Below the pieces are notes generated by a model. That model saw only the letters and a list, made by a program, of their open reading frames with translations. It was not told the origin of the DNA and made no database searches. DNA of 64,000 bases from Pseudomonas fildesensis (lineage in GTDB: Bacteria; Pseudomonadota; Gammaproteobacteria; Pseudomonadales; Pseudomonadaceae), in the NCBI RefSeq assembly GCF_001050345.1, contig NZ_LFMW01000003.1, positions 62,001-126,000 of the forward strand, read 5' to 3'. Both the position numbers and the translations under genes were made by a program. Positions within the stretch are counted from its first letter, which is position 1. Each line of letters starts with the position of its first letter. Shown here piece after piece: positions 18,709 through 26,306 of this stretch.

Positions 18709-19517
18709 TGAGCCGCCTGCAAACACGTTTTGCGCAACTCAAAGAACAAAACCGCGCCGCCCTGGTGACCTTCGTCACTGCCGGCGACCCCGGTTATGAC
18801 GCCTCGCTGGCGATCCTCAAGGGCTTGCCCGCCGCCGGTGCCGATGTGATCGAGTTGGGCATGCCCTTCACCGACCCGATGGCCGACGGTCCGGCCATTC
18901 AACTGGCGAATATCCGCGCGCTGGACGCCAAGCAGAACCTGGTGAAAACCCTGCAGATGGTCCGCGAGTTCCGCAAGGACAACAACGACACCCCGCTGGT
19001 GTTGATGGGCTACTTCAACCCGATCCATATGTACGGCGTGCCGAAGTTCATCACTGACGCCAAGGAAGCCGGTGTCGACGGCCTGATCGTGGTCGACCTG
19101 CCGCCCGAGCATAACGGCGAGCTGTGCGACCCGGCCCAGGCCGCAGGCATCGACTTCATTCGCCTGACCACACCGACTACCGACGATGTGCGCCTGCCCA
19201 CCGTGCTTAACGGCAGCTCGGGGTTTGTGTACTACGTGTCGGTGGCCGGTGTGACCGGTGCCGGCGCCGCCACCCTGGAACACGTCGAAGAAGCCGTGGC
19301 GCGCTTGCGTCGCCATACCGACCTGCCGATCAGCATCGGCTTCGGCATTCGTACGCCGGAGCAAGCGGCAGCCATCGCACGCCTGGCAGACGGTGTGGTG
19401 GTGGGTTCGGCGCTGATCGACCACATCGCCAATGCCAGCAATGACCAGCAAGCGATTGATGGCGTGTTGAGCCATTGCGCGGCTCTTGCTGAAGGCGTAC
19501 GTAACGCTCGTAAGTAA
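18708..19517 (+). CDS. trpA: Tryptophan synthase alpha subunit
   Basis: A 269-residue TIM barrel that cleaves indole-3-glycerol phosphate. The catalytic Glu is in [19 protein letters not shown] and the catalytic Asp in [11 protein letters not shown]. The phosphate site is [13 protein letters not shown]. Translationally coupled to trpB by a one-base overlap; a hairpin with T-run follows about 80 bp downstream. Confidence 0.97.
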
Positions 19518-19594
19518 GCGCCCCGTAAGCGGTAGGTAAAGTTCCTGATACAGAGGAATCAACCCGCGAAAGCACAGCCTAAACGGCAAGACCA

Positions 19595-19628
19595 AGGGAT
19601 TTCGAACCTCGTTCGAAGTCCCTTTTTT
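19595..19628 (+). terminator. Rho-independent terminator after trpBA
   Basis: AGGGATTTCGAAC (19595-19607), a 3-nt loop and GTTCGAAGTCCCT form a 13-bp stem with one mismatch, followed by TTTTTT. Textbook form. Confidence 0.88.
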
Positions 19629-19653
19629 AGGTGTGTACCCTGAGGAATACCCG

Positions 19654-20097
19654 ATGAAAATGCCCAAATCCGTGATTGCAGGTCTCGGCGTATTGGTGCT
19701 TGGCGCCAGCGCCCTGGTGCAAGCAGCGCCGCCTGATCAGCGGGGTGACGGCCCCGACCGTGGCGACCAAGGCCAGCACGAGCAACGGGGCGACGACCAT
19801 CGTGGCCCGCAGGACAACCGTCGCGGCGGCCCGCCCCAGGATTTCGGCCCGGTGCAGCAGGTTATCCGCGACAACCACGGCCAATTCTCGCGCGGCGCGC
19901 CGCCGCCGCCGAATGTGCGCCTGATGCGCGGCCAGCCGTTGCCACGCGGTTACTACGGCGAACGCCTGGACAACCGCGCCCTGGCGCGCCTGCCGGTTTA
20001 CCCAGGCTATGAATGGCGCCGCTCGGGGCCGGACGTGATACTGATCGCCATAGGCACGGGCATCGTCTACGAGATCCTGGACGGCGTGCTCAACTAA
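19654..20097 (+). CDS. CigR/RcnB-like secreted protein
   Basis: 147 residues. Signal peptide (cleavage near VQAAPPDQ), then a highly charged low-complexity region rich in Asp, Arg, Gly, Gln and His (residues 27-70). The conserved C-terminal module follows: LPRGYYGERLDNRALARLPVYPGYEW, ending in a hydrophobic stretch (VILIAIGTGIVYEILDGVLN). This is the RcnB/CigR-type architecture (periplasmic or inner-membrane; CigR is an anti-virulence factor in Salmonella). Start ATG 19654 has TGAGGAA upstream. The trpA terminator ends only 25 bp before it, so its promoter must overlap that hairpin or it depends on readthrough. Confidence 0.75.
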   Translation: MKMPKSVIAGLGVLVLGASALVQAAPPDQRGDGPDRGDQGQHEQRGDDHRGPQDNRRGGPPQDFGPVQQVIRDNHGQFSRGAPPPPNVRLMRGQPLPRGYYGERLDNRALARLPVYPGYEWRRSGPDVILIAIGTGIVYEILDGVLN

Positions 20098-20120
20098 CAC
20101 TGTGGGCGACGCCGCTTCCT

Positions 20121-20359
20121 GTGATGAGCGGGGTTCCGGTGGCAAGTGGGCCTCCTGTGGCGAGCGGGCTTGTTGTGGCGAGCGGGCTTGCCCCGCGTTG
20201 GGGTGCGAAGCGCCCCCAAAACCTGACACCGCGGTTTTCCTGGAAAAACGCAGTGGCCTTAATGGGGCTGCTCCGCAGCCCAACGCGGGGCAAGCCCGCT
20301 CGCCACAACAAGCCCACTCGCCACAACAAGCCCGCTCGCCACAGGAAGCCGCTTGCCAC
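20121..20359. repeat. REP-type element with 18-bp units in tandem on both arms
   Basis: Left arm: four consecutive 18-bp units at 20121, 20139, 20157 and 20175 (typical unit GTGGCGAGCGGGCTTGTT). Right arm: four inverse units at 20289, 20307, 20325 and 20343 (the last 17 bp). Between them lies the usual doublet interior with GGGGTGCGAAGCGCCCC and GGGGCTGCTCCGCAGCCC. The outer units are progressively degenerate. It lies between the convergent cigR-like and dgoT genes. Confidence 0.85.
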
Positions 20360-20385
20360 GAGGAATCAATGTTCAATCACTGGGC

Positions 20386-21690
20386 TTAAGGTTCGATGCG
20401 TTCGACCTTACCGACGAGCAATATGTAGGAAAGTGCCCCAAGCAACGCCAGCACCGCGATATAGGTAATCGCCGGCGCAAACGAATCGCCACTGGCCAAA
20501 AAGCCGATCACGATCGGCGTGGCAATCGCCGCCAAGTTGCCAATGAAGTTGAACACACCCCCCGTCAACCCCAGCAACCGCGCCGGTGCCAAGGTCGACA
20601 CCAGCGACCAGGTAATCGACGCCAGGCCATTGCCAAAGAACGCCAGCGCGAGAAACGCAATCACCCACGCCGTCGAATCCACATAGTTGGCGCCAATGAT
20701 CGCCGTGGAGATCAACAGCCCGCCAATGATCGGTAACTTGCGCGCAAAGCCTACCGACGCGCCCCGGCGAATCAGCCAGTCAGAAAAAATCCCCGAGCAC
20801 AGCACGCCGACAAACGCCGCTAGGAACGGCAACGATGCCAGCAGGCCGGACTTGATGAAGTCCATGCCGCGATATTTCACCAGGTAGGTCGGGAACCACG
20901 TCAGGAAGAACCACAATGTGGAGTTCAGGCAGAACTGCCCCAGGTAGATGCCCCAGAGTTTGCGCTTGCTCAGCACGATGCCCAAGTCGACCCAACTGAA
21001 GGGTGCCTTGACGGTTTGCGCCTGCATGTCTACCAGCCCGCCACCTTCACGGATCAGCTCGATTTCAGCCGCATTGGCGCCTTTGAAATCCTTCGGCTCG
21101 CGGTACACCGCGTACCAGATCACGGCCCACACAATGCCGACGCCGCCGGTGGCGACAAACACCATATGCCAGCCAAACGCGTGCTGAAGCCAAGCCAGCA
21201 CCGGCGTTAAAAACGCCAGCCCGACGAACTGCCCGGAGGTATACACGCCAATGGCGGTGGCGCGCTCACGCTCCGGGAACCAGGTGGTGACCACGCGGCT
21301 GTTGATCGGATACGCGGGCGCTTCCAGGGCGCCTACCGCCATGCGCAGGACGAACAGCGCGATAAAGCTCGCAGCAAAGCCGAGCATCACGGTGGCAATC
21401 GACCACAGCAGCAGCGCAACGGTGTAGAGGATGCGCGGCGGCACCCGGTCGACCAACCAGCCGCCTGGGATTTGCATGGCGGCGTAGGTCCAGCCGAAGG
21501 CGGAGAAGATCAGGCCTACGTGCACCGGGTCGATGCCCAGTTCGCTGGTCAGCGCCGGGGCGGCAATCGACAGGTTGCTGCGGTCGAGGTAGTTGATCAC
21601 CACGGTGATAAACAGCAACACCATAATGAAGTAGCGCTTTCTGCTGGGCGTGACTAGAGAAGCCTGCCCGGTGAAGGATTCAGGTTGCAT
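20386..21690 (-). CDS. dgoT: MFS transporter, anion:cation symporter family (probable D-galactonate importer)
   Basis: 434 residues with about 12 membrane segments. The first loop, [21 protein letters not shown], is the ACS-family signature shared by galactonate, glucarate and related sugar-acid:H+ symporters. It is the last gene of a K-A-D-T cluster on the minus strand, matching the gene order of the E. coli dgo operon, so D-galactonate uptake is the best guess. A 115-bp palindromic repeat separates it from dgoD, so its transcription may differ from the rest. Specificity is inferred from context. Confidence 0.78.
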   Translation of the reverse strand: MQPESFTGQASLVTPSRKRYFIMVLLFITVVINYLDRSNLSIAAPALTSELGIDPVHVGLIFSAFGWTYAAMQIPGGWLVDRVPPRILYTVALLLWSIATVMLGFAASFIALFVLRMAVGALEAPAYPINSRVVTTWFPERERATAIGVYTSGQFVGLAFLTPVLAWLQHAFGWHMVFVATGGVGIVWAVIWYAVYREPKDFKGANAAEIELIREGGGLVDMQAQTVKAPFSWVDLGIVLSKRKLWGIYLGQFCLNSTLWFFLTWFPTYLVKYRGMDFIKSGLLASLPFLAAFVGVLCSGIFSDWLIRRGASVGFARKLPIIGGLLISTAIIGANYVDSTAWVIAFLALAFFGNGLASITWSLVSTLAPARLLGLTGGVFNFIGNLAAIATPIVIGFLASGDSFAPAITYIAVLALLGALSYILLVGKVERIEP

Positions 21691-21727
21691 GGGGGGTGCC
21701 TCTTCTTATGTTTATTGAGGACTCTAT

Positions 21728-21842
21728 TGATCGTTCCCACGCTCTGCGTGGGAATGCCGCCCTGGACGCTCTGCGTCCGCTCTTAAAAGCGTGACGCGGA
21801 GCGTCACATGAGGCATTCCCACGCAGAGCGTGGGAACGATCA
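21728..21842. repeat. 115-bp palindromic repeat (GATCGTTCCCACGC family), inside the dgo operon
   Basis: Begins TGATCGTTCCCACGCTCTGC and ends in its inverse, with internal GACGCTCTGCGTCC and GTGACGCGGAGCGTCAC hairpins. A second copy of identical length is at 33616-33730. This copy lies between dgoD and dgoT. Confidence 0.85.
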
Positions 21843-21856
21843 TGCGGTGATCAGGC

Positions 21857-23005
21857 CTACCACTCGGCGAAACTGCCGTCGGCATGACGCCAGATCGGGT
21901 TGCGCCAGCGGTGGCCGATGGCCGCGCGTTCGATCACGTATTCCTCGTTGATCTCAATGCCCAGGCCCGGCCCGTTGGGGATTTTCACGAAACCTTTGTC
22001 ATAGTCGAACACGCCCGGGTCGCGCACGTAGTCGAGCAGGTCGTTGCTCTCGTTGTAGTGAATGCCCAGGCTTTGCTCCTGGATAAACGCGTTGTAACAG
22101 ACCGCGTCCAATTGCAGGCACGCCGCCAGGGCAATCGGGCCCAGCGGGCAGTGCAGGGCCAGGGCCACGTCGTAGGCTTCGGCCATGTTGGCGATCTTGC
22201 GGGTTTCGGTGATGCCACCGGCGTGGGAGGCGTCCGGCTGGATGATGTCGACGTAGCCTTCGCTGAGCACGCGCTTGAAGTCCCAGCGCGAGAACAGGCG
22301 CTCGCCCAGGGCTATCGGGGTGCTGGTCAGCGGTGCCAGTTCTTTCAAGGCTTCGTAGTTTTCGCTGAGCACCGGCTCTTCGATAAACATCAGCTTGTAC
22401 GGGTCCAGCTCTTTCATCAGCACCTTGGCCATGGGCTTGTGCACCCGGCCATGGAAGTCGACGCCGATGCCCACGTTAGGCCCGACCGCGTCGCGCACGG
22501 CGGCGACGTTGGCCAAGGCCAGATCGACTTTTTCGAAGCTGTCGACGAACTGCAATTCTTCGGTGCCGTTCATTTTCACCGCGGTAAAGCCCCGCGCCAC
22601 GGCCTCTTTGGCCGCGCGGGCGGTGTCGGCCGGACGGTCGCCGCCGATCCACGAATACACGCGGATCTTGTCACGCACCTGGCCGCCGAGCAGGTCGCTG
22701 ACCGACACGCCCAGCGCCTTGCCCTTGATGTCCCACAGCGCCTGGTCGATGCCGGCGAGGGCGCTCATGTGCACGGCGCCGCCGCGATAGAAGCCGCCCC
22801 GGTAGAGCACGGTCCAGATGTCTTCGATATTGCGTGGGTCTTTGCCGATCAAGTAGTCGGACAGTTCCTCAACCGCAGCGGCCACGGTGTGGGCGCGGCC
22901 TTCGACCACGGGTTCGCCCCAGCCGGTAACGCCCTGGTCGGTTTCCACCTTGAGGAAGCACCAGCGCGGTGGAACGATGAAGGTGGTCAGTTTGGTGATT
23001 TTCAT
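21857..23005 (-). CDS. dgoD: D-galactonate dehydratase
   Basis: A 382-residue enolase-superfamily enzyme converting D-galactonate to 2-keto-3-deoxygalactonate; the length equals that of E. coli DgoD. Metal-ligand segments are [27 protein letters not shown] and [12 protein letters not shown]; the general-base His is in [14 protein letters not shown]. Start ATG 23005 ([15 protein letters not shown]) preferred over the upstream in-frame start at 23044. Flanked by dgoA upstream and dgoT downstream. Confidence 0.94.
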   Translation of the reverse strand: MKITKLTTFIVPPRWCFLKVETDQGVTGWGEPVVEGRAHTVAAAVEELSDYLIGKDPRNIEDIWTVLYRGGFYRGGAVHMSALAGIDQALWDIKGKALGVSVSDLLGGQVRDKIRVYSWIGGDRPADTARAAKEAVARGFTAVKMNGTEELQFVDSFEKVDLALANVAAVRDAVGPNVGIGVDFHGRVHKPMAKVLMKELDPYKLMFIEEPVLSENYEALKELAPLTSTPIALGERLFSRWDFKRVLSEGYVDIIQPDASHAGGITETRKIANMAEAYDVALALHCPLGPIALAACLQLDAVCYNAFIQEQSLGIHYNESNDLLDYVRDPGVFDYDKGFVKIPNGPGLGIEINEEYVIERAAIGHRWRNPIWRHADGSFAEW

Positions 23006-23066
23006 CTTCTTATCTCTCTTGTCGATGCAGCGCCCGAGGCGCAAAGCTTGAAGTCAGTTCACGGCA

Positions 23067-23687
23067 TCAGTTCAGCGCGTTCCAGGCAGCCACATAGGCC
23101 TGGGCACTGCTCGCCACTTGGTCCACAGACATGCCTGGCTTGAACAACCCCGAGCCCAGGCCGAAACCCTTGGCACCGGCGTCGAAATACACTTGCATGT
23201 TATCCGGGGTCACGCCGCCCACCGGCAGCAGCAACGTGCCCGTCGGCAATACCGCCAGCCACGCCTTGATCACGGCCGGGCCCATTTGCTCGGCCGGGAA
23301 CAGCTTCAACACGTCGGCGCCTTCGGCCAGCGCGGCAAACGCTTCGGTAGGGGTGGCAACCCCCGGCGACAGGTACAGGCCCGCCGCTTTCGCTGCGCGC
23401 AGCACCTTGGCGTCGCTGTGAGGCATCACGATCACCTGGCCACCGGCGGCTTTCACCTGCTCGACCTGCGCAGGCGTCAACACCGTGCCGGCACCGATCA
23501 GGCAATCGGCGGGCAGGCTGTCGCGCAGGGTGCGGATGCTGGTGTAAGGGTCCGGTGAATTCAGCGGGACTTCGATCACGCGAAAGCCGGCCTTGTAGAG
23601 CACCTGGCCAATGGCTTGGGCTTCATCCGGTCGCACACCGCGCAGGATTGCGATCAAACCGTTGTGGGAAAGAGCTTGCTTGAGCAT
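23067..23687 (-). CDS. dgoA: 2-dehydro-3-deoxy-6-phosphogalactonate aldolase
   Basis: A 206-residue class I KDPG/KDPGal aldolase that splits the phosphorylated keto-deoxy acid to pyruvate and glyceraldehyde-3-phosphate. The N-terminal Glu is in VIEVPLNSPDP, the Schiff-base Lys in DVLKLFPAEQMG, and the TIM-barrel phosphate loop is LPVGGVTPDNM. Start at ATG 23687, with GGAGG upstream. The stop of dgoK lies one base ahead, so the genes are coupled. The dgo context separates it from the KDPG aldolase Eda. Confidence 0.93.
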   Translation of the reverse strand: MLKQALSHNGLIAILRGVRPDEAQAIGQVLYKAGFRVIEVPLNSPDPYTSIRTLRDSLPADCLIGAGTVLTPAQVEQVKAAGGQVIVMPHSDAKVLRAAKAAGLYLSPGVATPTEAFAALAEGADVLKLFPAEQMGPAVIKAWLAVLPTGTLLLPVGGVTPDNMQVYFDAGAKGFGLGSGLFKPGMSVDQVASSAQAYVAAWNALN

Positions 23688-23688
23688 G

Positions 23689-24648
23689 TCAGGCCTCCAG
23701 GGAAGGTTGAGTGAGCCCGGCGGCCAGCGCCAGTTGCCACAGGCCGCGCTCGGTGGCTTCCTGCGCCAGGCTGACGCGAGCAAAACCGCACAGGGCGAGG
23801 GCGCGTTGGTAGCGGGCGCACAGCGGCGCGGCACCGACCAGAATGATCGGCAGGTCGCGGGCGCCGGTCGGCAACCCGGCCAGTTCATGGCCAATCAGCA
23901 GGCCGGAGAGGTAATCCGGCTGCTGCTCGGGAGTGAGTTCGGCGGTCAATCCGAGGGTGCGCGCACTGAACAACGTCGACAGCACACCACGCTGGCCGTC
24001 GGCCGAGCGCGCGACTTGCACGCCGCGATCAAAGGCTGCGCCCTGGAATTGCTCGGAGACCTTTTGCGTACGACCGAGGATGCTGTGCTTGCTCAGCACC
24101 GCGAACAGTTCGCCGGTCATAAAGGTGTCGAAGTGGGTGATGCAGCCGTCGACCACCTCGACCCATTTGGAATGGCTGCCGGGCAGGCCGATCAACACCT
24201 CGGCACCGAGGTCTTGCAGCACACCCAGTACTTGGGTTTCTTCGCCGCGCATCACATTGGGCAAACCGACCTGTTCGATGACGCCCGGCACGATATGCAC
24301 ATCCACACCGCGCACGCTGCGTACGGTATGCAGCGCCTGGCCCAGGCTCGCCACGTCGACGGGGGTATTACGGTAGGCCGCTTCGCTCCAGCCCTGTGCG
24401 CTGCCGACCATGCCGCAGGCAATCACCGCAAGGCCAGGCTGAGCGTCCAGCCAATCGCCACAGGCGGCATCGAACGCCAGTTCGAAGCCATCGCTGCAAC
24501 GCACACCGGCGATGTCCCGGGGTTCGCTGGGCAGGTGCATGATCCCGAACGCCAGCGAGCGTTGTTCCAATACCACGCCTGCGGGGCCGAGTTTGTAAGC
24601 ACGAAGGGAACTGGTTCCCCAATCGAGCGCGATCAATTGCGCCTGCAT
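23689..24648 (-). CDS. dgoK: 2-dehydro-3-deoxygalactonokinase
   Basis: A 319-residue sugar-acid kinase phosphorylating 2-keto-3-deoxygalactonate. The ATP-site motif is LIALDWGTSSLRAYKL at the N terminus. The family segments CGMVGSAQGWSEAAYRNTP and VLIGLPGSHSKWVEV, with FMTGELFAVLSKHSILGR, are present. First gene of the K-A-D-T unit, with AGGTGAAG ahead of ATG 24648. No dgoR-type (GntR) regulator precedes it, unlike the E. coli operon. Confidence 0.93.
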   Translation of the reverse strand: MQAQLIALDWGTSSLRAYKLGPAGVVLEQRSLAFGIMHLPSEPRDIAGVRCSDGFELAFDAACGDWLDAQPGLAVIACGMVGSAQGWSEAAYRNTPVDVASLGQALHTVRSVRGVDVHIVPGVIEQVGLPNVMRGEETQVLGVLQDLGAEVLIGLPGSHSKWVEVVDGCITHFDTFMTGELFAVLSKHSILGRTQKVSEQFQGAAFDRGVQVARSADGQRGVLSTLFSARTLGLTAELTPEQQPDYLSGLLIGHELAGLPTGARDLPIILVGAAPLCARYQRALALCGFARVSLAQEATERGLWQLALAAGLTQPSLEA

Positions 24649-24762
24649 CGCTTCACCTGAAATGAGTGGGTGCTGAAAAAAGCAGATGGGCGAATATAAA
24701 CCTAAGGCTGGAAACATCTCAATATATAAATAACAGTCCCATATATTGGGAGAGCACACGAA

Positions 24763-24879
24763 TTGTAGGAGCGAGCTTGCTCGCGAAGAACGTCAACGAT
24801 AACGAGGGCATCCTGGATGAACGCCACGCCTGGAAGTTTTTCGCGAGCAAGGGCTAGCCGCCCGCCTCGCTCCTACAAG
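24763..24879. repeat. REP doublet (TTGTAGGAGCGAGCTTGCTCGCGAA family)
   Basis: TTGTAGGAGCGAGCTTGCTC at 24763 and an imperfect inverse ending CTCCTACAA at 24879, about 117 bp in all. It lies upstream of dgoK and downstream of the DOPA-dioxygenase-like gene, both read leftward, so it separates the two units. Confidence 0.78.
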
Positions 24880-24894
24880 AGAGACGGGAGCTGG

Positions 24895-25221
24895 TTAAAA
24901 ATCAGACAAATCCAGCGCGCGCATCGCACCCATCCAGATCGCATAATCGGTGTGATCCTTCAGGTCATCGCCGGTATCAGGGTGCAGGAACACCACGAGC
25001 CCATTGCGATTGAGCGCCAGCCACGGCAGCACCACGCCGATGTATTCGGCGTCGAATGCCAGCTGGCAGCTCCAGTCCGGATGCGGGCCCACCGGCCGCT
25101 CATGCACGCGGCCCATGCGCAGCGGGAACAGTTTGGCGCCGTCTTCGCACAGGGTGCGCGCCTGGTCGATCGTGCTGGCGTCGAAGTAGATATGGGCGTG
25201 ATAGCCCTTGATACGTTGCAT
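24895..25221 (-). CDS. DOPA 4,5-dioxygenase-like protein
   Basis: 108 residues of the DOPA-like domain family. HAHIYFDASTIDQARTL at the N terminus carries the H-x-H-x-Y motif, and SCQLAFDAEYIGVVLPWL with VFLHPDTGDDLKDHTDYAIWMG closes the fold. Members include extradiol dioxygenases that open catechol rings, but most bacterial ones are uncharacterised. Start ATG 25221 (MQRIKGYHAHIYFD) rather than 25263. It lies just downstream of the LysR gene on the same strand (31-bp gap), so they may be co-transcribed. Confidence 0.8.
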   Translation of the reverse strand: MQRIKGYHAHIYFDASTIDQARTLCEDGAKLFPLRMGRVHERPVGPHPDWSCQLAFDAEYIGVVLPWLALNRNGLVVFLHPDTGDDLKDHTDYAIWMGAMRALDLSDF

Positions 25222-25252
25222 GGCGAGATCCGGATCCAATGTGTGGCAAATC

Positions 25253-26203
25253 CTAGATCGCAATCGACGGCAGGGCCAGCCCGGTCAGCGATTGCACACT
25301 GCGCGCCTGTTCCGTCAGCAGCCAGTCGACAAACCGCTCGACCAACTGGCCCCGGCGTTTGCGCTGGGGTTGCACCACGTAATAGCCGAAGCGCGAGATC
25401 ACCGTGTCGCTGATCGGCCGGCACAGCCACTTCTGTTCCAGCAGGTTATCCACCAGGTGGCGCCAGCCGATGGCCACGCCCTGCCCGGCAATTGCGGCCT
25501 GGATCAGCAGGGTGTAGTTGTCGAACCGCAACTGGCCGGGAGTGGGCACAGTGGTGATGCCTAGCTCGCGAAACACGCCGCTCCAGTCGAACCACTGGCT
25601 GTTGTTTTCCTGGCGCAGGTGCAGCAACGGGTAGTCCTGCAAGGTGTGTACGGTCAGCGGCGTGGCCTGGTCCTTGAGCCACTGCGGGCTGCACACCGGG
25701 AACACTTCCTCATTGAACAGCCACAGGCTGTCGCCTTGCTTGAAACGGCCATCGCCAAACAACACGGCCACGTCGATATCGCTGCGCAGGGTGGCGTGGT
25801 TGCGCTCGTTGGTCACCAGGCTGACGTCGACCTGAGGGTTGGCTTCGTGGAACCGATGCAGGCGCGGCATCAGCCAATAGGCGGCGAAGGCGAAGTCGGT
25901 GGCCACTTGCAGCACTTCGTGCTGATCCTGTTGGGTGATCGCGCTCAGGCCATGGTTGATGGCCTGCAAGCCGCCCTGGACGTGTTCGAACAACAGCGCG
26001 CCCGCATCGGTCAGCTCGATGCCACGGTAGATGCGATCAAACAGGCGGATCGCCAGTTGTTCTTCGAGGCGCTTGATCTGCTGGCTGATGGCCGGCTGGG
26101 TGGTGCCCAACTCCATCGCGGCGGCGGTGAAGCTGCGGTGGCGCGCGGCCGCTTCGAACGTGCGCAGCAGATCAAGGGACACATCGCCGAGGGCTTCATA
26201 CAT
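25253..26203 (-). CDS. LysR-type regulator of choline-sulfate use
   Basis: A 316-residue LysR regulator. The winged helix is LDLLRTFEAAARHRSFTAAAMELGTTQPAISQQIKRLEEQ (residues 10-50 region); an effector domain follows. It lies divergent from betC with about 100 bp between, the same pairing as PA0032/PA0031 in P. aeruginosa, and is the choline-sulfate-utilisation regulator type. It probably controls betC-choX in response to choline-O-sulfate or choline, and itself. Confidence 0.85.
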   Translation of the reverse strand: MYEALGDVSLDLLRTFEAAARHRSFTAAAMELGTTQPAISQQIKRLEEQLAIRLFDRIYRGIELTDAGALLFEHVQGGLQAINHGLSAITQQDQHEVLQVATDFAFAAYWLMPRLHRFHEANPQVDVSLVTNERNHATLRSDIDVAVLFGDGRFKQGDSLWLFNEEVFPVCSPQWLKDQATPLTVHTLQDYPLLHLRQENNSQWFDWSGVFRELGITTVPTPGQLRFDNYTLLIQAAIAGQGVAIGWRHLVDNLLEQKWLCRPISDTVISRFGYYVVQPQRKRRGQLVERFVDWLLTEQARSVQSLTGLALPSIAI

Positions 26204-26232
26204 AAGCTGTGCTTATCCTAGACATTGCTTTT

Positions 26233-26261
26233 CATGGGCTTTACCCCATTTTCCATGGGCT
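26233..26261. promoter_or_regulatory. Direct repeat in the betC/LysR divergent promoter region
   Basis: CATGGGCT occurs at 26233-26240 and again at 26254-26261, start to start 21 bp (two helical turns). The first copy also forms ATGGG-N6-CCCAT with the following bases. It lies 46-74 bp before the betC start and 30-58 bp from the LysR start, a suitable place for a LysR operator. Inference only. Confidence 0.4.
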
Positions 26262-26306
26262 GCATGCTCATTCGCATAAACACCGCCTATGGAATGCCCA
26301 GAACCC

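Noticed and set aside
20121..20359. CRISPR array (regular 18-bp repeats)
   Set aside because: Units are contiguous with no unique spacers, are symmetric about a palindrome and have no cas genes nearby.
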